Shown: piece by piece, positions 1 through 7,051 of the stretch | How positions within the stretch are numbered: position 1 is the first letter of the stretch | How the letters are laid out: each line of letters opens with the position of its first letter | Assembly: GCA_023419655.1 (NCBI GenBank) | Contig: JAEZXP010000073.1 | Coordinates: 1-15,144, forward strand | Length of the DNA: 15,144 nt | DNA from: Bacillota bacterium | Lineage (GTDB): Bacteria; Bacillota; Clostridia; Lachnospirales; Lachnospiraceae | Direction: 5' to 3' | Notes under the pieces: model-generated | Seen by the model: only the letters and a program-made list of their open reading frames with translations | Told to the model about the DNA's origin: nothing | Database searches by the model: none | Program-made: the position numbers and the translations under genes

Positions 1-399
1 GATTCTAAAGGTCTTTTTCTCCCTTTTTGAGGGAGAAAATATCTTGATTATTACCTTACCCTGTCCCTCTTCTAATGTATAAACCCCTTTGTCCCCGTTC
101 TTGGCCTCTGCTGTATGATTGTAATCACCCAGGCTGCCGTCTTTGACCTCCTGAACCTTGATATCCGATACACCGGAGGTTTTGTCAAGCACTATATCCC
201 GGTATACTCCGTTAAATTTGTCCTTGAATTCAAAGGTAATATCCTCCGATATCCGAAGATTCCCATTCTCCAAAAGATATGCATTTACTGTCCAGTCTTT
301 GATATTCAGATTATCTTCTGCAGACGCGTATTTAGGAAAGCACATCAGAGATAGTGCCATTGCCGACAATATTATCAAGCTTGTAATATATTTTTTCAT
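1..399 (-). CDS. DUF2207 domain protein, N-terminal part (cut by window edge)
   Basis: This is a 133-residue N-terminal fragment read from ATG at 399 and running off the left edge. An AGGAG Shine-Dalgarno lies just upstream, so the start is secure. Residues 1-27 form a signal peptide (Lys-Lys, hydrophobic core, A-S-A before the mature Glu-Asp). The mature part begins with a W-T-V-N-A-Y-L-L-E-N-G-N-L segment, then I-S-E-D-I-T-F-E-F and N-G-V-Y-R-D-I. This is the pattern of the DUF2207 (YciQ-like predicted membrane protein) N-terminal beta domain, in which F.G.yRdI is conserved. Family members usually continue to about 550-650 residues with membrane helices and a Gly/Ser-rich tail, none of which is visible here. 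It starts 36 nt after the GDPD stop, so cotranscription is plausible. The molecular function of the family is not established. Confidence 0.85.
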   Translation of the reverse strand, partial: MKKYITSLIILSAMALSLMCFPKYASAEDNLNIKDWTVNAYLLENGNLRISEDITFEFKDKFNGVYRDIVLDKTSGVSDIKVQEVKDGSLGDYNHTAEAKNGDKGVYTLEEGQGKVIIKIFSPSKREKKTFRI

Positions 400-434
400 C
401 CTGTCTCCTATCTCTTTCTTTATCATTGATTATA

Positions 435-1184
435 TTATATCACGTTGCCCTCGCTATAACTATCTGCAATCTTACGGCATATATCCGGATAGTTTGTGAT
501 AATCGCATCGATTCCAAGCTTGCATAATCGTTTCATATCCTTAACCTCATTCACGGTCCAGGGCCGTATAGCAATGTTTCTTTTTTTACAGCCTTTTAAA
601 AAGTTCTCATACTGCAGGTTATAGAGCGCCGGATGCAGTGCCTCTACACCGTGCTTTTCCGCATATCTGGGCATATTGATATAGCCATCCTCATACAGGA
701 AGCCTGTTCTGACAGAGGGGTCCAGCTTTTTCAGCTTTAGGACGGAATAGTGGTTGAACGAAGTATATATAACACGCTCTTCCATACCGGCTTCTTTGGT
801 CAGCAGCAATACATCCTCTTCCAGATTGTCATAAAATATTACGCCGTTCTTTAACTCTATATTAACCGTTAATTGTGTACCCTTTATGAGCGCATATACT
901 TCTTCCAGTGTCGGAATGTTCACCTTGCCGTATTCCGGAAATTTTCTGTTTACATTCAGCTCCTTTAATTCATCATAGGTATAATCCTTTACCAATCCCT
1001 TTACTCCGCTGACACGGTATACATTCTCATCATGGATAACAACAAGCCTGCCATCCTTCGTTTTCTGTACGTCAAGCTCGATACCGTCTGCCTTCATTTC
1101 AACCGCCGCCAAAAATGCAGGCATGGTATTTTCAGGCGCATAACCGGATGCCCCTCTGTGAGCCCATACTGATGTTCCTGCCAT
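435..1184 (-). CDS. Glycerophosphodiester phosphodiesterase (GDPD family)
   Basis: This 249-residue enzyme is predicted to hydrolyse glycerophosphodiesters to glycerol-3-phosphate and an alcohol. The GDPD signature is complete: H9-R10 in AHRGASGYAPENT, E36-L-D38 (metal ligands) and H51-D52, the general acid/base histidine. A TIM-barrel pattern follows through E-L-K-N (about 110), and the C-terminal W-T-V-N and D-A-I-I-T-N-Y-P strands are typical. There is no signal peptide or membrane segment, so it should be cytoplasmic, like UgpQ rather than secreted GlpQ. Length is normal for the short bacterial class. ATG 1184 is preceded by GAGGAA at 8-nt spacing. It lies 45 nt downstream of the DUF6273 gene and upstream of the DUF2207 gene on the same strand. 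The exact diester substrate cannot be told. Confidence 0.93.
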   Translation of the reverse strand: MAGTSVWAHRGASGYAPENTMPAFLAAVEMKADGIELDVQKTKDGRLVVIHDENVYRVSGVKGLVKDYTYDELKELNVNRKFPEYGKVNIPTLEEVYALIKGTQLTVNIELKNGVIFYDNLEEDVLLLTKEAGMEERVIYTSFNHYSVLKLKKLDPSVRTGFLYEDGYINMPRYAEKHGVEALHPALYNLQYENFLKGCKKRNIAIRPWTVNEVKDMKRLCKLGIDAIITNYPDICRKIADSYSEGNVI

Positions 1185-1229
1185 CTGTTTATTCCTCTTT
1201 TCAATAATCCATACGTATATTTCAATCTG

Positions 1230-2453
1230 TTAGTCCAGCTTATACCACATCACAGGACGTATCATAAATTCATGATTATCCGCCTTATAGCCATACTCCA
1301 TGACGGCCCCATTCTCCGATAAAAAAGCCGCACTGTCAGGATATGCACCGGGAGAACGAAGCCAGGTATTTGTTTTAAAATCCGGGAACAAATGGCCATA
1401 CTCCTTTGCCTCCTGTATACTTAACAGGAAGACATAATCCCTGGTATCACTGCCTCCAATGGTTTTATAGGTTTCATTGTCATTATTTTCAACCTCTGTA
1501 AGCAGGATATTACGCTTTTCCGCAGCAGCAAAGGATTTTTCCATAAATTCCGCATTAAGCCACTGTCTTAGAGAAGTTTTTTCCCATGTAATCTCCCCTT
1601 CTTCAGAATGATAAGGCATTTTACTCATGGATGAACTCTTCATTAAAAAGACCCGGTCATCACGGATATCTAAAATTATCCAATCATATTTGCCGATTTT
1701 TACTTTTTTGCCTGGCTTACTGTTTTTAATCATATTTTGCTGTGCTGCCACCATCTGCATTGCACTGTCCTTATAATCACCGGCCGCGGCATATTCCTGG
1801 GCTGCTTCTTTATAATGTCCTTCCGCCGCTTTTTTACCTGCATCCAGATAACGGCATTCTAACAGCCTGTTCCTGCTGTCCTTATAGTCTCCCAGCTTTT
1901 TATATTTTTCAATTGCGGATTCATAGGAACCCATCTGCATATATGCATTAGCTACATAGTATTTAGCATGGGAGGTACTTAAACCCAGTATTATTAGTAC
2001 TGCCAGAAGAAAAACAGCCAATTTTTTCCCCCACAATCTATATATGATTTTCGTCTCCATCCTATCACTGATTTTATCGCATTCCGACGCCATGGAATCC
2101 GCCTCACGATAGCCGGGTATTTTTCTGAACAACTCTGCCGCAGACCTATAATCCCTGGCAGTTTTTGCATCGTTTTTCATCTGAAGGGCGGATTTATAGA
2201 TGGATTTTTTTAATTGTTTCTTTGACTGCTTTGCATAATCAAGGCAAAGTGCCGTGTAATCGGCGGATTGCCTGTATCCCTTCAAACGCTTGAAGCCCGA
2301 TGCCATCTGCCTGTATGCATCTGCTTTTTTGCCGTAATCCGTCATGAAATCTGCACATTCCATCAAGTATAATAATTTCTGGTAAACCTGTTCTTTTTCC
2401 GTATCCGGATTTTCAGACAAATACTCTGAACCGTTGTACTCCTGCTTGTCCAT
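1230..2453 (-). CDS. Single-pass membrane protein with GdYkDS repeats and C-terminal DUF6273 domain
   Basis: This 407-residue protein has no signal peptide but one clear hydrophobic segment at about 144-158, flanked by Arg/Lys on the N side, suggesting N-in/C-out topology. A short TPR-like repeat recurs four times, each carrying a GYR(Q/E)(S/A)D or (G)DYKDS core followed by a downstream Cys or Ala: near residues 59, 114, 188 and 225. Two copies lie before the membrane segment and two after it. Residues about 248-407 match the DUF6273 pattern: W-I-I-L-D near 257, then W-E-K-T-S-L-R-Q-W-L-N near 290-300, T-N-T-W-L-R-S-P near 361-368 and I-R-P-V near 398-401. This domain is common in clostridial proteins joined to zinc ribbons or helical repeats. 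Its function is unknown; a sensor or scaffold role would be a guess. The SD is AGGTGG upstream of ATG 2453. Confidence 0.85.
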   Translation of the reverse strand: MDKQEYNGSEYLSENPDTEKEQVYQKLLYLMECADFMTDYGKKADAYRQMASGFKRLKGYRQSADYTALCLDYAKQSKKQLKKSIYKSALQMKNDAKTARDYRSAAELFRKIPGYREADSMASECDKISDRMETKIIYRLWGKKLAVFLLAVLIILGLSTSHAKYYVANAYMQMGSYESAIEKYKKLGDYKDSRNRLLECRYLDAGKKAAEGHYKEAAQEYAAAGDYKDSAMQMVAAQQNMIKNSKPGKKVKIGKYDWIILDIRDDRVFLMKSSSMSKMPYHSEEGEITWEKTSLRQWLNAEFMEKSFAAAEKRNILLTEVENNDNETYKTIGGSDTRDYVFLLSIQEAKEYGHLFPDFKTNTWLRSPGAYPDSAAFLSENGAVMEYGYKADNHEFMIRPVMWYKLD

Positions 2454-2541
2454 TCTTTCCCACCACCTTTACATGAAATAATATTGAAGTTAATTTATTA
2501 TACCTCCGACAAGAACGGACGTCCATATATAGATGAAGATA

Positions 2542-2582
2542 TCCCTCATTCTTAATAATTCTTAATTTTTAAGAATGAGGGA
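2542..2582. terminator. Long perfect hairpin after the DHHW gene
   Basis: Arms at 2542-2555 and 2569-2582 are perfectly complementary over 14 bp, with a 13-nt AT-rich loop. The hairpin sits immediately downstream of the stop of the DHHW gene and upstream of the DUF6273 gene, where an operon end is expected. Neither side carries a clean T-run after the stem, so it may act as an mRNA-stabilising hairpin rather than an intrinsic terminator. Confidence 0.5.
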
Positions 2583-2586
2583 CATT

Positions 2587-3708
2587 CTATTTCAGCATAT
2601 AACTGTTATTTAAAATCATTGTATTGAGCAAAAATAACACGTCCTGATTTTCTGTGAAATCGATATAGTTCCCTAACAAATCTGTTCCGATATACCGAAG
2701 GTCCACCAGTGTAACTTTTGAATAGCCCTCCAGCATAAGCGGTGCGATGCTGCTTCCGAAGGAATCCCGAAAGATTATTAATTCCTTTTCATTCTCCGGC
2801 GGTGCCATCGTGTTCGTAATCGTCAGTATGGACTTGGCTCCGGAAAGAAATAAATCATAGGAGTCAATCGTTCCGAACTTATCCTCCAGATATACTTTGC
2901 TGTGTGTCTTGTCAATATGGTCATACACCAGAGCATTTTCTATCATCTCATTGGTGAGGTATATCAGCGTGTCCGGTGTCAGCCGGAGGGCTGCCTGTCC
3001 ATAATAGGAACCATAGAACGGATACCGTGATTTTTTCGTATATTCGGTATCGGATATGTTTTTCTTTGTTCCCATCTTCTCCATTAGCAGTCTCGCCGCA
3101 TCAATAATCTTTTCCTGTCTCCAATGGATATCCGTCATATAATAATCTTCCAGCTCCAGAATGCCGAACAAATCGATATAATTCATGTTAAGAACATTCT
3201 CATCCATCCGCTTCAACAGCCTGTCATAGTCAATGGCGGGATATCCGTTCTCTTTGGCGATAAAATAGTTCTTATCGGGAATGATGGCGTAATGGACATT
3301 CATCCCTTTAAGGTATTTTTGATATACTTCATTCAGTTTATTTGCTGCATTTATAATTGCCTTCTCATTCAGGGGATATTCTATTTTATTGATATTGCCA
3401 TCCACAACATATATACTATTATTGTCCTTTTGATTGAATATATTAAAGCTTGTAAATGCCTTAAAGCTTCTAAATTCGTCCCTGAATATAAATTGGTCCA
3501 GGGAATACTTCTCATAATCCACGAAATATTTTCCGCTTAAAAATTTCTCCATCGTAAATTCCGGTGCCTTTAGAAGCGGACGGCGTTCGCTATAGGAATT
3601 TTCTGAATCCGGCACCAATATATTGGCCAGCATAATACCATAGATAATTACGATAAATACCGCAATAATTATTATGTTTTTTAATTCATCTTTCAATTTG
3701 ATTCTCAT
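2587..3708 (-). CDS. DHHW/SGNH-like (AlgX/DltD-type) membrane-anchored protein of the O-acylation cassette
   Basis: 373 residues from ATG 3708. A GTG five codons upstream (3723) is possible, but the ATG has TGAGGT before it and the GTG has no good SD. Residues 10-31 form an N-terminal signal anchor. S-E-R-R-P-L (about 40) is the segment typically found just after the anchor in DHHW/AlgX-like proteins. T-D-I-H-W (192-196) corresponds to the D-x-H-W motif that supplies Asp and His to the SGNH active site, and R-D-S-F-G-S-S (314-320) carries the likely nucleophile Ser316. AlgX/AlgJ/DltD relatives work with MBOAT proteins to move acyl groups onto extracellular polymers. The MBOAT gene lies directly upstream on the same strand, 76 nt away, which strongly supports a partnership. 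The polymer and acyl group are unknown. Confidence 0.85.
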   Translation of the reverse strand: MRIKLKDELKNIIIIAVFIVIIYGIMLANILVPDSENSYSERRPLLKAPEFTMEKFLSGKYFVDYEKYSLDQFIFRDEFRSFKAFTSFNIFNQKDNNSIYVVDGNINKIEYPLNEKAIINAANKLNEVYQKYLKGMNVHYAIIPDKNYFIAKENGYPAIDYDRLLKRMDENVLNMNYIDLFGILELEDYYMTDIHWRQEKIIDAARLLMEKMGTKKNISDTEYTKKSRYPFYGSYYGQAALRLTPDTLIYLTNEMIENALVYDHIDKTHSKVYLEDKFGTIDSYDLFLSGAKSILTITNTMAPPENEKELIIFRDSFGSSIAPLMLEGYSKVTLVDLRYIGTDLLGNYIDFTENQDVLFLLNTMILNNSYMLK

Positions 3709-3784
3709 TAAATATAACCTCACATAAAGCTAAACTCGTAATACGTCAATAATTAAGTATACTCTCCACTTGTCCATCGGATAT

Positions 3785-5188
3785 CTAAAATCTAAAATAC
3801 AAAAATGGATTAAATGAGCCGTCAACCAGATACCCTGTTATAACCAGAAGTAACACAACAACCCATACCGGTTGTAAAATATCCATGATTTTCTTACTTA
3901 TTCGATTGCCATCCAGCTTCTTTACCATATTGGCAGCCAATGGCGTTGCAGCTGTCACGGCGATTATAAATAGAATGGCATAGCTCTTAAGATAATAAAT
4001 CGTCATCGGATTATACAGCGGCAAATCCAAAAATCCAAACATTGCCATAAGATTGTTTTTTACCTCTCCCATGCCGTTTGCATTAAATATTACAAAGCTT
4101 ATCATCGTACAGAATATCACATAGATATGCCCCATAAAGGACGGCAGTCTTTTTAAAATATCTTTCAGGAAATATTTCTCCATAACTAAAAATACCGCGA
4201 AATACAGTCCCCATAGTATAAAATTCCACTCAGCCCCATGCCAAAAGCCTGTCAGAAACCATACCACAATAATATTTCGAATCCATTTCAGCCTGCTGAC
4301 ACGATTTCCGCCCATGGGAATATACACATAGTCTCTAAACCATGTTCCAAGGGACATATGCCACCTTCTCCAAAACTCGGTGATGCTCTTTGAGATGAAT
4401 GGATAGTTAAAGTTCTCAAGAAAATGAAATCCGAATATCCTTCCCAGTCCTATGGCCATATCACTGTATCCCGAAAAATCAAAGTAAATCTGCAAAGCAT
4501 AGGCCAGGGCTGACATCCAGTAAAACAGCACCGTCTTTTCATTGGAATTTATGAATATCCTTCCCAGTTCTCCCAGGGTGTTTGCCAAAAGTATCTTTTT
4601 GGATAAGCCAATCATAAATCTCCATATTCCGCCGGCCACCTTTTCCATGGAATGGGTCCGTTCCTGCAGCTCCTCCTCAACGGTGGTATACCGGACGATG
4701 GGTCCTGCAATCAGCTGCGGAAACAGGGAAACATAGGTGGCAAAATTCAGGATGCTTTTCTGAACCTTGGCTTCGCCTCGATACACGTCAATCGTGTATG
4801 ACAGAATCTGAAAGGTATAAAAGCTGATTCCTATCGGCAGAACAATCTTTAACGGAGAAATATTCAGCGAAAGCAGAGAATTCAGATTATCGATAATAAA
4901 ATCAAAGTATTTAAAATATACCAACATACCGATTCCCACTATAACAGAGGATATCATCGGTATTTTGGCATATTTGCTGTCTCTCATCCTGTCTATCCAC
5001 AATCCGTGAAGATATCCGGACGTAATCGATACAATCATTAGGATTGAATAAATCGGCTCCCCATAAAAATAAAAGAACAGACTGAACAGGAGCAGGACTG
5101 AATTTTTCAGTTTTTTTGGGACTATAAGATATAGTCCCAAAACTGCAGGTAAAAAATAATATAAAAAGCTTATACTGGAAAACAGCAT
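3785..5188 (-). CDS. MBOAT family membrane O-acyltransferase (AlgI/DltB-like)
   Basis: 467 residues from ATG 5188. A longer frame to 5236 exists, but the family normally opens with M-L-F-S-S-x-x-F-L-Y-Y-F-L-P, and GGGGAG sits 5 nt before this ATG. It is a multi-span membrane protein. Landmarks are L-P-I-G-I-S-F-Y-T-F-Q (117-127), Y-x-S-L-F-P-Q-L-I-A-G-P (152-163), E-F-W-R-R-W-H-M-S-L with His277, and F-W-H-G-A-E-W-N-F with the predicted catalytic His317. Length fits AlgI-type MBOATs. It should transfer an acyl group, probably acetyl, across the membrane to an extracellular glycan for the DHHW protein to place. Its ATG is 2 nt beyond the stop of the DUF4358 gene, so the two are translationally coupled. 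Confidence 0.95.
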   Translation of the reverse strand: MLFSSISFLYYFLPAVLGLYLIVPKKLKNSVLLLFSLFFYFYGEPIYSILMIVSITSGYLHGLWIDRMRDSKYAKIPMISSVIVGIGMLVYFKYFDFIIDNLNSLLSLNISPLKIVLPIGISFYTFQILSYTIDVYRGEAKVQKSILNFATYVSLFPQLIAGPIVRYTTVEEELQERTHSMEKVAGGIWRFMIGLSKKILLANTLGELGRIFINSNEKTVLFYWMSALAYALQIYFDFSGYSDMAIGLGRIFGFHFLENFNYPFISKSITEFWRRWHMSLGTWFRDYVYIPMGGNRVSRLKWIRNIIVVWFLTGFWHGAEWNFILWGLYFAVFLVMEKYFLKDILKRLPSFMGHIYVIFCTMISFVIFNANGMGEVKNNLMAMFGFLDLPLYNPMTIYYLKSYAILFIIAVTAATPLAANMVKKLDGNRISKKIMDILQPVWVVVLLLVITGYLVDGSFNPFLYFRF

Positions 5189-5189
5189 G

Positions 5190-5699
5190 TTATCTCCCCA
5201 ATGCAAGGAATGCCTCATGTAAAGGCTTCGCCTCATTATCGCTCATTACTAAGAATATAATATCTCCAATATTGTCAACAATTATGTTCTCTTCGCTTAC
5301 TCCAACACATATCCACTTTCTTGGGTCAACATATTCTTTGATATCTGTCTTGATTTTTTCTATGTCGGCACCTTCCTTAACCCGTACCAATACCAATGAA
5401 TACGCACCGGGCTGAATCATCGGCTCGCTGGCTAAAGCTTCCTCGAATTCAATATCTGATTTTCCCAGATAATACTGTGCTGTCTCTGAATCAACCTCTT
5501 GAAGCGTTGTTCCGTTCGTAAAATATTCTCTGGACTCATCCTTAATATCCGCTGTTTCATATATCTTTTCAATTAACTCCTTAAGAGTTCCTTCGAGATT
5601 CTCCGACTTATTCTTGTCCTGCTGACCAGCGGCTCCCTTGCATGCTGTCAGGCTTAATACAGTAACCAGAGCCATCATGAATAGTAATATTTTTTTCAT
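5190..5699 (-). CDS. DUF4358 lipoprotein
   Basis: A 169-residue predicted lipoprotein. It has a signal peptide M-K-K-I-L-L, hydrophobic core, and lipobox L-T-A-C with lipidated Cys20. A charged linker (about 21-40) precedes the domain. The segment P-M-I-Q-P-G-A-Y-S-L-V-L-V-R-V (94-107), then V-D-P-R-K-W-I-C-V-G-V (124-134) and G-D-I-I-F-L-V-M (145-152), are the characteristic DUF4358 blocks. The start ATG 5699 has AAGGAGAG at good spacing. It is the first gene of the cassette with the MBOAT and DHHW genes. In clostridia DUF4358 proteins recur with MBOAT/DHHW pairs, so it is probably a surface partner of the acylation machinery, although no biochemical role is established. Confidence 0.88.
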   Translation of the reverse strand: MKKILLFMMALVTVLSLTACKGAAGQQDKNKSENLEGTLKELIEKIYETADIKDESREYFTNGTTLQEVDSETAQYYLGKSDIEFEEALASEPMIQPGAYSLVLVRVKEGADIEKIKTDIKEYVDPRKWICVGVSEENIIVDNIGDIIFLVMSDNEAKPLHEAFLALGR

Positions 5700-5762
5700 T
5701 TTTTCTTCTCTCCTTCATCTGTTTCTTTTGATGTTACAGTATATAGACGCCGGTTATATAAA

Positions 5763-5800
5763 AACAGTTCCCAATATAATTATTTATACTTGGAACTGTT
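5763..5800 (-). terminator. Intrinsic terminator-like hairpin, second of a tandem pair
   Basis: AACAGTTCC (5763-5771) pairs with GGAACTGTT (5792-5800). Three more A-T and G-C pairs form if one C is bulged. On the minus strand the 3' arm runs into TTTTTAT, giving a terminator shape. It follows the hairpin at 5819-5859 and precedes the DUF4358 gene, so it would act as back-up termination for the rubrerythrin transcript. Confidence 0.6.
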
Positions 5801-5818
5801 CTACCTCCAGGGTCACAA

Positions 5819-5859
5819 AAAATAGTACCCATACCAAATCCCGGTACAAGTACTATTTT
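5819..5859 (-). terminator. Intrinsic terminator of the rubrerythrin gene
   Basis: AAAATAGTAC (5819-5828) pairs with GTACTATTTT (5850-5859), and an inner TACC/GGTA pairing extends the stem. Read on the minus strand the stem ends in TTTTTT. It lies 35 nt after the rubrerythrin-fusion stop, so it is the first terminator of that transcript. Confidence 0.65.
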
Positions 5860-5893
5860 ACAGTCAATTATAATGAATATAAAGTGTATTTCC

Positions 5894-7051
5894 TTAATAA
5901 TTCTCTTTGCGGACTTCAAAATAAGATTGTGAATACTTACATACAGGACAAACCACCGGAGCCTTTTTACCCATTACAAGATGACCGCATACACGGCATT
6001 CCCACATGGTCTGCTCACCCTTTTCAAACACCTGCTGCATCTCCACATTGTTCAGTAATTTGCGGTAACGCTCTTCATGGGACTTCTCAATAGCAGCAAC
6101 CCTGCGAAATCTTGCGGCCAGCTCCTTAAAGCCTTCTTCCTCAGCTTCCTTTGCAAACCGGTCATACATATCCGTCCACTCATAATTCTCACCTTCGGCT
6201 GCATGCAGCAGGTTCTCAGCCGTGTTTTTGATATGTCCAAGTTCTTCAAACCAGATACGGGCATGCTCCTGCTCATTTCTTGCTGTTGAAAGGAAGATTT
6301 CTGCCAGCTGCTCATAACCTTCTCTTTGTGCTACGTGTGCAAAATATGTATACTTATTTCTTGCCTGGCTTTCACCTGAAAATGCTTCCATAAGGTTCTT
6401 TTCTGTCTTTGTTCCTGCATACTTATTCTCAGATTTCTCACTTTCCTTAACCAGCTCAAATGCTGATGCGGGCTGCTTGCATCTTAGACATTCAAATCCG
6501 TCCGTAAGCTCCCCTTCATGAATGTAACCACATACTGTACAACGATATTTAGCCATATTACCCTCCTGTGTTTTATATTTATTTTTGTCAAAGCTGTCTA
6601 ACAGCTTTTTCACAACATCTATCGGGAAATCCCCGGGCTGCTCCTTGGCTGAAAGAGACTGCAAAAATTCCCCGGTATTCCTGCTTTGCGGAAGCATATA
6701 TCCTGCTTCCCGTATAATATCTTCCGCCATGATACGGTTTGACTTTGCAATCGCCGCCGCAAGTATCCCCGGCAGCCCCGACGCAATATTTTCCTGCCTG
6801 GATTTGCTGCGCAAAAGTGCCTTCATGGCTTTTACCACTTCATCCGTCTTTGGCTGCTGCTCGGGATATTCTTCAGGAACCATGGAAATCGCACCGGATG
6901 GGCAGGCATCCGCACAGTCCCCGCATCCAATACACTTTGATACATCGATTATACTATTCTCCGTATCCGTCGCACCTGTCGGGCAGACATACAGGCACAG
7001 ACAATCCTTCGTACATAAACGGATATTCCTAACTGCGTATTTCTTAGACAT
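5894..7051 (-). CDS. Ferredoxin-rubrerythrin fusion (4Fe-4S x2, rubredoxin, diiron domain, rubredoxin)
   Basis: 385 residues from ATG 7051 with an AAGGGGGG SD. A TTG at 7069 is an alternative start. Residues 1-60 hold two 4Fe-4S motifs: an unusual C13-x3-C17-x-C19-x3-C23-P and a canonical C40-x2-C43-x2-C46-x3-C50-P. A helical stretch (65-160) follows. A short rubredoxin knuckle is at C171/C174/C188/C191. The rubrerythrin four-helix domain has Glu227 in F-S-G-E-S-Q-A-R, E260-x-x-H263 and E322-x-x-H325 as diiron ligands. A second rubredoxin site is at C352/C355/C368/C371. Rubrerythrins reduce H2O2 in the cytoplasm of anaerobes, and the ferredoxin part could feed electrons internally. The start overlaps the end of the upstream rubredoxin gene by 8 nt, so the two are coupled. 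An internal SD and ATG at residue 166 suggest that a stand-alone rubrerythrin is also made. Confidence 0.92.
   Translation of the reverse strand: MSKKYAVRNIRLCTKDCLCLYVCPTGATDTENSIIDVSKCIGCGDCADACPSGAISMVPEEYPEQQPKTDEVVKAMKALLRSKSRQENIASGLPGILAAAIAKSNRIMAEDIIREAGYMLPQSRNTGEFLQSLSAKEQPGDFPIDVVKKLLDSFDKNKYKTQEGNMAKYRCTVCGYIHEGELTDGFECLRCKQPASAFELVKESEKSENKYAGTKTEKNLMEAFSGESQARNKYTYFAHVAQREGYEQLAEIFLSTARNEQEHARIWFEELGHIKNTAENLLHAAEGENYEWTDMYDRFAKEAEEEGFKELAARFRRVAAIEKSHEERYRKLLNNVEMQQVFEKGEQTMWECRVCGHLVMGKKAPVVCPVCKYSQSYFEVRKENY
6554..6567 (-). promoter_or_regulatory. Internal ribosome binding site and ATG inside the ferredoxin-rubrerythrin fusion
   Basis: AGGAGGG (6567-6561) lies 4 nt before an in-frame ATG (6556-6554) that encodes Met166. 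The following residues, M-A-K-Y-R-C-T-V-C-G-Y, are a normal start for a rubredoxin/rubrerythrin. The SD is better than that of the full-length start. No stop codon separates the two halves, so both products are possible. Confidence 0.7.

Noticed and set aside
158..499. Plus-strand frame over the DUF2207 and GDPD ends
   Set aside because: Antisense to a protein with a signal peptide and SD; composition and lack of SD indicate a shadow.
3709..3723. GTG start five codons upstream for the DHHW protein
   Set aside because: No convincing SD; the ATG at 3708 has TGAGGT at usable spacing. The alternative cannot be excluded fully.
5189..5236. Longer MBOAT start (16 extra codons)
   Set aside because: The extension overlaps the DUF4358 coding end, lacks the family's normal opening, and the ATG at 5188 has a good SD.
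6052..6315. 87-codon minus-strand frame inside the rubrerythrin gene
   Set aside because: Different frame of a well-supported gene, with no family features; coding shadow.
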